Shown: positions 56,125 through 64,000 of the stretch, one piece after another
Layout: every line of letters begins with the position of its first letter
Numbering within the stretch: the stretch's first letter is position 1
Assembly (NCBI GenBank): GCA_032719365.1
Contig: CM064866.1
Span: 4,693,781-4,757,780 of the forward strand
Direction: 5' to 3'
Source: Prinsepia uniflora
Lineage: Eukaryota; Streptophyta; Magnoliopsida; Rosales; Rosaceae
Length of the DNA stretch: 64,000 bases
The notes under the pieces: generated by a model
What the model saw: the letters and a program-made list of their open reading frames with translations, nothing else
Database searches by the model: none
What the model was told of the DNA's origin: nothing
Program-made: the position numbers and the translations under genes

Positions 56125-58691
56125 CCTTCCCTCCTTAATTAATTTCGTCCTCGAAATTCCAACCGACCTAATTCCAACCGTTCTTCCCTCCTTAATTAGT
56201 TTCGCTCTCGAAACTCCAACTATTTTGATTCCACAACCATCCCGTGGAAAGTAGAATCGACCTCGAAACTCGTGTACACTCGTACTCCCACTAACCAAAA
56301 CAATACTTACTCGTACCCAAGCGTACCACTAACACTCACGTCGCATCGACTACATTCGATCACATCGAATGAGTGAAACCACCCGTTACGAATTAACACC
56401 ACTTGTCAAATCTACCATTTTGTTGACACAATCAACTCGACGGTTCCTTCCTCAATCCCAATCTGTCCTGATATCTACTCCCACAGGGAGTCACTAAAAC
56501 TCACTCAATGATCCACGCTGACACCCCCGACAAACCGTCACCACTTGACAGTCGTCAATCGAAAACTGTCACTATACTCACTCAATGTTACACTAACCAC
56601 CAACTCACTCATCCTGAGTACACGTATACCAACAAAACACTCGACCTGTGTGTAACCAGACCCATCAGAACTACTATGACCCAATGCACAGTATCCAATG
56701 TCCAGTCCACGACCTCAACTAATCCAATGGTATCGGAACCAATCCGTCTACCAACACGTTCACCAACCAACTACTGGTATATCCTATATACCGTCACCAA
56801 ACACTACCGCCTGTCCCGTATCGTACCTCGAACAACGCACATGGTACGTACATCTACCCATCAATCAACCTACAACCACCTAGGTTGTAGCCAAACACGT
56901 TTCAATTATGGAGTTCATTTGTCCAATTCAGCATTAGACAAATGACAACTCCGACCCATTATCCATTTTTAAATCCGAATCCGAGTCCGCAATTTCGTAA
57001 GAAATCCCGAATCCAAACCCAGAAATCATATCCATAACCATTTCCCAAATTCGAATCCAAAATCATCATTTAGTAAACTAGTATTAGGAATAACCATTCC
57101 GAACCCAAATCCATAAAAGAAAATCCACAGTCAAGCTCTAGAATCAAATCCTGAATCGTCACCCAGAATCTGATTCCAAAACCCAAATCCAGAAATCCTC
57201 TTTCAAGTTCCAAAATCAAATCCTGAATCGTCATCCAGAAATCTGATTCCAAAACCCGAAATATCGTTCACGTGTACTGAGACGCATCAAAACCGAACCT
57301 ATCGGTTGCGTACTCAATACATTCGATTGACTTCATAAGGAAGCCAATCCCAACATCAATACATTTCTAAGGCTGACCATATCCGAACTCATTGGAAAAC
57401 TACTCAACTGAGTAATATACCATACGGGATTTACCTCGAAAAGAAGTTCAGTCCCAACATCCTCAACTCAAACATCCAAGTAAGAGTGATAAATGCTCCA
57501 CCTATCTGGATCATCCAAATCACGATCCAGATCCAACACTACATCAACCGACCATAGACGTCACTATCCCCGATCGTCACGACGTCCAAAGTCCTCAACC
57601 ATTTCCCACCTCTAAAAAGATTAGTCAACGACGAGCCACGCCGAGACTATGGGTTTTCTTCAATTACCTCGTATCAATCCTTGGCATTCCACCGAGGAAA
57701 ACCAAAGATGATCCAAAACAATGACATCAAAAGTCATCCTACGTGAATACAACCAAAACTCATTGCATTCACCACGTCACATAATCCAACATCGTCTGCC
57801 ACCAAGTAGAGAATGAGAAATCTCAGTCACCTAACTTCGATATACTCACTCCACCTGATGACCCAAGACAAATCCCGGGTTCACCAACCAATACATGATC
57901 AGTGTACTAGTGACACAATCATCATCTACTGTCATCTGCCACATATGCATCCACACTAGTAGCAGCACACTAACACCAGCACACCGTGTGCAAAACTGAC
58001 AACCCTAGATCTCCACTCATACCGAGCGACGACCCCGTACCTCAACTCGTATTGGAGAAAATCAGCCTCCCTCGTACCCAACAACTCTGGGTACAGTCAC
58101 CCTGACAACTCATACGAGAAAAGGAAACGTTCCCTGAACGTCCCCGATTCCAATAACCATAACTACAACCAATCTCGGTAGTAGTGTCTGCCACAGACTC
58201 GTGCAGACCTAATCACCAGACATCTCGATATCCAGACTCCGTATCCAACGGAATCAATCGACCGTACAACTACTCTGTATCCCACGCAGGATTCCATCGA
58301 CAAGTACCGACCCTAATAACTTGTCCAACCAATCGCTAACCAGTCGTAACGCGACTCAACCAATGTCGTCTATCAGGTCGCCCATGACCTTAGTTGCACC
58401 AACAGTCCATCACAACTGAAGTAGCACGACAACCAACTCGGTCTAACCGATAAGTACAACCCCGACTACGAAGTGCAGTCCCAACACAAGCTGACATGAC
58501 TAAACCGACTAACGAATCCAAATCTGAATAGTCGTCCAAGTCAAACCACTCGTCAACTCACATTTCCGAACCATACACATCCTACCTTAGGATTCCACGA
58601 CCACGCCTAGAGTTCCCCAGAACCCAACTGCTAACTGCAGTATAATCCACAATCTGACCATCCACATGGTCTCGACATCGTAAAGATGTCA
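56125..58691 (-). mobile_element. Non-coding interior of the family-B gypsy element
   Basis: The PPT adjoins the left LTR. A second diverged copy of the roughly 57-bp PPT block (CTTCCCTCCTTAATTAGTTTCG) follows at 56182. The rest is C- and A-rich, T-poor sequence without gag, PR, RT or IN motifs on either strand; the open frame at 56508-56945 is a low-complexity Thr/Ser/Pro-rich frame. No PBS lies next to 58692. Either a LARD-type element or an old, truncated interior. Confidence 0.6.
57130..57260. repeat. Tandem duplication of about 70 bp in the gypsy interior
   Basis: ATCAAATCCTGAATCGTCA(C/T)CCAGAA and CTGATTCCAAAACCC occur twice about 70 bases apart. The 56990-57260 zone is also rich in short AATCC(A/G)AA reiterations. 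Confidence 0.7.
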
Positions 58692-59253
58692 TGTCAGGAC
58701 CCACCCCGGTTTCACCCCGAAACCCGAGGTAAATCCTGCTCCCGTCTGACTCCCCGACACAAAACTCACTCAAAATTACCCAAAACTCAGTCAGACGCAG
58801 GAGAAACTATATAAAATATCCCGAAGTTATAATTTACAGAGCATAGTACGAAACACAAGGAAATAAAAACCGATGACAATTACAAGCACGCGGAAGAGAA
58901 ACTTAAGCACTCTGGGACCCTGCTCGTCACTTCTATGCCTCAGACACTACCTCGACGTCAAGACCCCGCGCTATCTCCACAACCTGGAGGGCAATTTAAA
59001 ACAAAAGATGTGAGTGGACCATAATAAAAGAAAAGTGCTAAAACCATTTATCAGAAAACCCAGTTTCACCCTCCGTTTTGAAAACCACATGCATAATCCA
59101 GTTATCAGAACAGTTATAAACCAAATTACCATAAACCACATCATAAGAAACAGGAACACTATAAAACAGTTAGAAAAACCACAGCCTGTGAATCATAAAA
59201 CCGTGTCATAAACCATGAACATGAAATCATCATTTTCCGATCAAACCTGCTGG

Positions 59254-59436
59254 ACCTATCCGAGTCTTTAAACTCCCGAGTCTTTAAACTCAATCCAGGC
59301 TTCAATAATATCCGAGTCTTTAAACTGCCGAGTCTTTAAACTCAATAGGCCTACGGGGGAAAATCAATATATCCGAGTCTTTAAACTCAATCTGGGCCCG
59401 TCCCTCGTCAATCAATATCCGGGTCTTTAAACCCAA
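59254..59436. repeat. Hairpin modules in LTR type D (CTTTAA loop)
   Basis: CCGAGTCTTTAAACTC occurs at least five times (59260-59395), once in the changed form CGGGTCTTTAAACCC (59419). GAGT-CTTTAA-ACTC becomes GGGT-CTTTAA-ACCC, a paired substitution that keeps the stem. Units are spaced irregularly. Confidence 0.8.
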
Positions 59437-60768
59437 TAACCAGATCCAGTAAATCCAATCAAGACCATTGGAAAACCATTTCCGTATTCACATCCAAACT
59501 CGAATCCGAAATCACCGGTCCGATGCCGTTCCAGCATCCCGAACCGTCATTCCGAACCCAAATCCGGAATCCACTTTTCCACTTGGAAACCAACCCTTTT
59601 TCCGAAATCCGTTTCTAAAACCGAAAACCTTTAATCATCGAATCATGTTCCAAAATTCCTTTATATTCATTGAAAACCACTTATCATTTGAAATCCCAAA
59701 ACCATAGCATCAATTTTCAGAAACCAATCAACTGGGCCTCCGGCCCGATTCCGTAAATCAAATGGACCTCAAGTCCGAGAGTTACCTTTTCAAATTCAAA
59801 ATCATTTCATGAAATCATAACTAAAACCATAAGTACGGAAAATCAGTGTAAAACTGGAAACCTCGATTTACGTGCAAGCACGTAAATCGCCTCGTAAAGC
59901 GTGAAATGATATAAATCACAAGCATCCAAATCAACATAATAAAATCACATTCATAATCCATATAAAACATTTATGCATGCATCATAGTTTAGAAATCAAG
60001 GTCCACTCACAGACCGTCCGAAGTCGCGCCTCGAAACGCGTGCCATAATCGTCTCCCGAGTCAATCGTCGTCACCGGGACTCCCAAACCTGTCCAAATTA
60101 ATTTAGAGGGTTACTAATAGCCTCATTAACCTCTCATTGAAGTCCCATAATTTTCCCGATTTTCTAACTATTTTTAAAACCAAACCTAAACCTTCGGACA
60201 GCCCGAAACATATCGAGACGATGTCTGATCGACTCGAAACCAGTCCCAAAATGTTCGTTACATCGAATAGATGATTTCGTATGTTGAACACATTCCCAGA
60301 AACCCCACCACGCGCTGCCCAAAGGCCCCTGCGTGTGGGCTCACGCGCTGGTGAACAGTGCATCGTCCTCAGCGATCGAACCGGGTCTAGCCGGTTCACT
60401 GGTTCTCCTGCACCGGCGTGACCGGTCCGGCCTGGTTCCTCCCTCAAATCTCGTCCGTTTTGTAACATTTCAATCCTAAAAATCATATTTTCTCTTTTCC
60501 AATCTATTCCAATTAACCAAACTAATCAAAACCTTTTAAATCGATCCATAAAAATACCCCCCACGGTCCCTGTTTTTCCCGGCCACCTTCCAACCTTCCT
60601 CCGCCATGAACCACCCTCCAAACCATCCTAAAATGTCCCTAGCAACTCCCTAATCATCGCCCAATCACCCAATACAGCCCATTAAGCATAAATCAAAAAA
60701 TGGAAGAAATGGGGTCTAACCGGGTACGGTGCTCGGGTTTGATGGATTCAGCCGGGCACGGCGGCGTC

Positions 60769-60773
60769 ACCTG
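60769..60773. repeat. Left TSD (ACCTG) of the nested solo LTR
   Basis: ACCTG repeats at 63546-63550. Confidence 0.92.
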
Positions 60774-63545
60774 TGACAGGACCCATCCCAATCCCCCCGG
60801 GATTAGTGCGGGATGACCCTGCTCCCGTCTGACACGGAGTGTCAGACAAGGGATAATTTCGACCTTTGCCCTCCCGGGCTATCAGAGTACGCCAGGATCC
60901 GGAGGAGGCATGTGATATCTCGGTCTCTGCTACAGTCCACATCCGATGTCAACCTGAAGGGCAGTCAAAACATTAAAAACTGTGAGTGGACAAAACCAAG
61001 AGTTTATAAAATCATTTAATAAGGAAGACATTTGTACCCTCCACTAAAAAGCATGCATGCATTCGAAAACCATTTATCCAAAACAAACCATATGTGGGAC
61101 TAAGCCCAAAGCAGACATAAACCAAGGTCGAAAGGACCACAATGAAAACGATCATACGGGCCACTGCCCAAATCCTGTGCACACCTGTACACACCACATA
61201 TCATATAACATATATCCATCACATACATATATATAAGTCACACAACCAATCCTGTCACGGTATCCAAAGCTACGCGCGCGCTACCCGGGTCTCAATCCGA
61301 GTCATCTCAAAGTCAAGATCAATGTCCGTAGACCACTGACCCTACCTGAGGTAATAGTAATCATAGCCTTCCTGAGAGTAAGGAACCCAACTGGGGGGTG
61401 ACTCCACTCAGTCGGTGCTCCGTGACTACTCCGGGGTCCACCCAGGCCAACGACCCTCCCCGGAGGAGATAATAGAAGTAAAGGAAGGTAGACGAACATA
61501 TATATACATAACATAAACATTCATGACCGGTTCCCCTGAACCGTCATGATCCATAATATCCATAATTAGGTAACATGCCGGTTCCCGTAAACCGTCATGT
61601 ACTGTAATAACATAACCAGGTAACATGCCGGTTCCCATAAACCGTCATGTACCGTAATAACCAACAAGGGTTCATGCCGGTTCCCATAAGCCGTCATGAA
61701 CCTGGGAATCCATTTAAGGTTCCCTGACCTGAAATCAAAACCGTAAAGTGACTGGGTCTCGTACCCGAACATAGGACATCAGTTGGACACCGTGCCCGAT
61801 ATCTGAGGTCATATGCCCGAGACAAAACCAAATGGGTCTCATACCCGAGTTTATCCTATTGAAATCCAAATTCATTTCATTTAAATCAATAAAGAAATAC
61901 ATACCCGTATAAGCACCGTATAAGGCCGAAACCTCGAAATACGTGCTTATACGTAACCACATACAAATGCACCCATGGCATCATCAAACAAGTAATAAAA
62001 CATATAATAACATTTATGCATGCACCAATTTAGAAAACAAGGTCCACTCACAGACCGTCCGAGCTGCCGCCTCGATTTGCGTGCCATACGGCTCCCCGAG
62101 CCGATCACCGTCACCGGGACTTCCAAACCTGTCCAAATTAATTTAGAGGGTTACTAACTACTTATATAACCCCTCACTAAAGCCCCGTAATTTTTCCGTA
62201 TTTTTAACTATTTTTAATCCCGAACCTAAACCTTCCGATGCCCCGAAACATATCGAGACGGTGTCCGATTGACACGAAACCAGTCCCAAAATGTTCGTTA
62301 CATCGAATAGATGATTTCGTATGTTGAACACATCCCCAAAAACCCTAGCACACACCCGCACGCGCCGCCTGAAGTGGCTGCGCGTGGGAGCCACGCGCCG
62401 CTACAGTGCATCCCCTTCCTTCGATCGAACCGGTCCGAACCGACCGGTCCGGTCCGACCCCTGCAACTGGACCGGCGTAACCAGTCCAGGCCTTCTTCTC
62501 CCTCATTTTTGGTCCGATTTCCTCCATTCTAATTCCTAAATTCCTATTTTCTCATTTCTAATCTATCCTAATCAAGAAAACTAGGAAAAACGCCACAAAA
62601 CCCGTCCGTCCAATTCTCCCATAATCGGTCCAATTTTTCCGATTGCACCCAGGGCTGCTCAGCCCTTCACCGCCGTCCAAACCACCCTCTACGCCTTCCT
62701 ACTACCTCAATAAACTCATCCTACTCATTAGAACTCAGCCCTAACACCTAAAACCCGAAAATGAAATTTGAATGGAAGACTTACCCGCTCGGGTTTGTCT
62801 CCTCCCCGCCGCCGTGGACGGTGGTTCCGGCCGTCCAGCAACCTCCACCAGTCCTCAGTCATCTCCTGTGCCAGCCTCAAGTGAAACCAAGTGAAGAGAA
62901 TGGGTTGGGTTGTTCAGAGGAGAAGAAATGGTGTGAGATCGGGTAATGGTTTGAAATGGAAGGAATGATCGATCGATGCATGTATGTGGGAAGGTGGGCA
63001 ATGGATGGGTGACACTTGTCACTCATCCCTTGGCCTGCCAAAATATCTGGGTCCACACTAAAGACAAACTGTCCTCGTAAAACGTGTCGTCGGGAATAGT
63101 ATCCCGAAACTTTCGTGAACCGTAACTTCGCCGTCGAACGTCCGAATTCGACGTGTCGCCTGTCTACGGATTCGTATCGTCCTTATCTACGTAACGGTCT
63201 TCGGCCCTTGGCCATCGGACCTCCCGATCAAAAAGTCAACTTTTGACCCCCTATTCACCCAAATTACCAAAATGCCCCTAAACTTCCGAACGTCATAACT
63301 TCTTCCTCGAACGTCGGAATTGAACGTGCCACCTGTCTATGAACTCGTGACGTCACGAACTACGTCACGGTCATCGGTCAAAGTCCATTTGACTGCCCGA
63401 TTAAAAAGTCAACGTTTTGCCACCATCAGGGGCAAAACGGTCATTTCGCATCGTTCGTCCGATTTCGCTCTACTAATCACGGATTAGCCTCACTAATCGT
63501 GATTAGTCACTAATCTAATCATGGAATTTGGGACGGGTCGTTACA
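60774..63545 (-). mobile_element. Solo gypsy LTR, family C (2772 bp), nested in another LTR
   Basis: Starts TGACAGGACCCATCCC, ends GACGGGTCGTTACA, with perfect 5-bp TSDs on both sides. It is diverged from the LTR at 53351-56124 (clearly the same family, roughly 85-90% by eye) and of almost the same length. No internal sequence remains. Confidence 0.92.
61521..61846. repeat. Hairpin modules in solo LTR C
   Basis: Four units of CATG-CCGGTT-CCC(A/G)TA-AACCG-TCATG (61521-61700). Outer arms vary in step: TTCATG pairs with CATGAA, ACATG with CATGT. Then GGGT-CTCGT-ACCC (61754) and GGGT-CTCAT-ACCC (61834), with two weaker units between. Same order of module types as in LTR B. Confidence 0.78.
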
Positions 63546-64000
63546 ACCTGGCCGGCCACCATCCTCCACTGTACTCTCATCACTCACCAGTCTCTCCAGA
63601 ATCATTGGGGGTTAAGGGTTTGGTGTTTGGGGTGAAGAGTGAATCGGTTTGGTAGGTTTGGAAATGGAGAAATGATCGATGATGAAGGAATGGGAGATGC
63701 ATGTATGTGGAATGGTAGCCAGTGGATGGGTGACACTTGTCATTCATCCATTGGTTGCTGAAAGGTAACTGGGCCCACTAAAGTCCAAAAGTGCCTCGTA
63801 AAACACGTCACCGTGAATAGTATCCTGGAATTTCCGTGAACCGTAACTTCGTCGTCGAACGTCCGAATTCGACGTGCCGCCTGTCTACGGATTCATATCG
63901 TCCTTATCTACGAAATGGTCCTTGGCCCTCGACCATCGAACATCCCGGTCAAAAAGTGAACATTTGACCCCTTTTAACTAAAATTACCAAAATGCCACTA
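63546..64000 (-). repeat. Chimeric gypsy LTR, right part (runs off the window)
   Basis: Begins with the second TSD copy ACCTG and continues the interrupted LTR. Matches 55397-55855 of LTR B with only a few single-base differences. Its end, by comparison, should lie about 270 bases beyond the window. Confidence 0.85.

Larger units (their letters stand above)
58692..60773 (-). repeat. Chimeric gypsy LTR, left part
   Basis: Starts TGTCAGGACCCACCCC. Its first ~1.03 kb (58692-59725) is of a third LTR type (D), related to family B only in the terminal motif and CCTGCTCCCGTCTGAC. From 59726 (AACTGGGCCTCCGG) it becomes about 98-99% identical to family B 54364-55401. It is interrupted at 60773 by a nested solo LTR and resumes at 63546. 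Confidence 0.8.

Noticed and set aside
56508..56945. 145-codon Thr/Ser/Pro-rich + frame
   Set aside because: Antisense to the element, low complexity from C/A-rich base composition, no domain.

Overview
Plant nuclear DNA, from a eudicot. It holds two intact intron-containing genes in an interval crowded with nested transposable elements. The species cannot be fixed from the sequence. The lineage call rests on a 20-exon full-size ABCG (PDR) transporter, a two-exon CYP82-type cytochrome P450, and plant-type Ty3/gypsy, Ty1/copia and LINE elements. Nothing bacterial, organellar or CRISPR-like is present.

Layout. (1) 1-28111: a chromodomain-type Ty3/gypsy retrotransposon on the + strand. Its 5' LTR is cut by the window edge; PBS, gag, PR, RT, RNase H, IN, chromodomain remnant, PPT and a 2578-bp 3' LTR follow. 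One reading frame runs through gag-pol with nine TGA/TAG stops and no frameshift. (2) 884-21643: inserted into that gag, with a 5-bp target duplication (ATGAC), is a 20.8-kb non-coding LTR element in minus orientation. It has expanded into a tandem array: five LTRs alternate with four almost identical 3.27-kb internal regions. (3) 28112-35170: AT-rich DNA with a solo copia LTR (perfect TSD), a local duplication, a 5'-truncated LINE and a MITE. (4) 35258-42287: the intact ABCG/PDR gene (minus, 20 exons, 1431 aa). Its two flanks share sequence, and an ABCG exon-12 scrap lies upstream at 44.9 kb, so this was a tandem PDR cluster. (5) 43291-44876: a copia LTR remnant and a LINE 3' end. (6) 46502-48268: the intact CYP82-like P450 (minus, 531 aa). 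(7) 50676-64000: a deleted copia element (gag and protease only) on the minus strand. A gypsy element with a non-coding interior interrupts its 5' LTR. That element's right-hand LTR is chimeric and contains a nested solo LTR with a perfect TSD.

The two host genes fit a defence or specialised-metabolism setting: a P450 for oxidising small molecules and a plasma-membrane pump for exporting them. Their proximity is suggestive only.

The most unusual signal is in the gypsy LTRs. In four LTR sequences from at least three diverged subfamilies, one zone is packed with tiny hairpins. Stem sequences differ from copy to copy but pairing is kept by compensatory changes, and loops are repeated (CAGGG in one family, CTTTAA in another). 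The second most unusual feature is the LTR array with an identical deletion scar at all four internal junctions.
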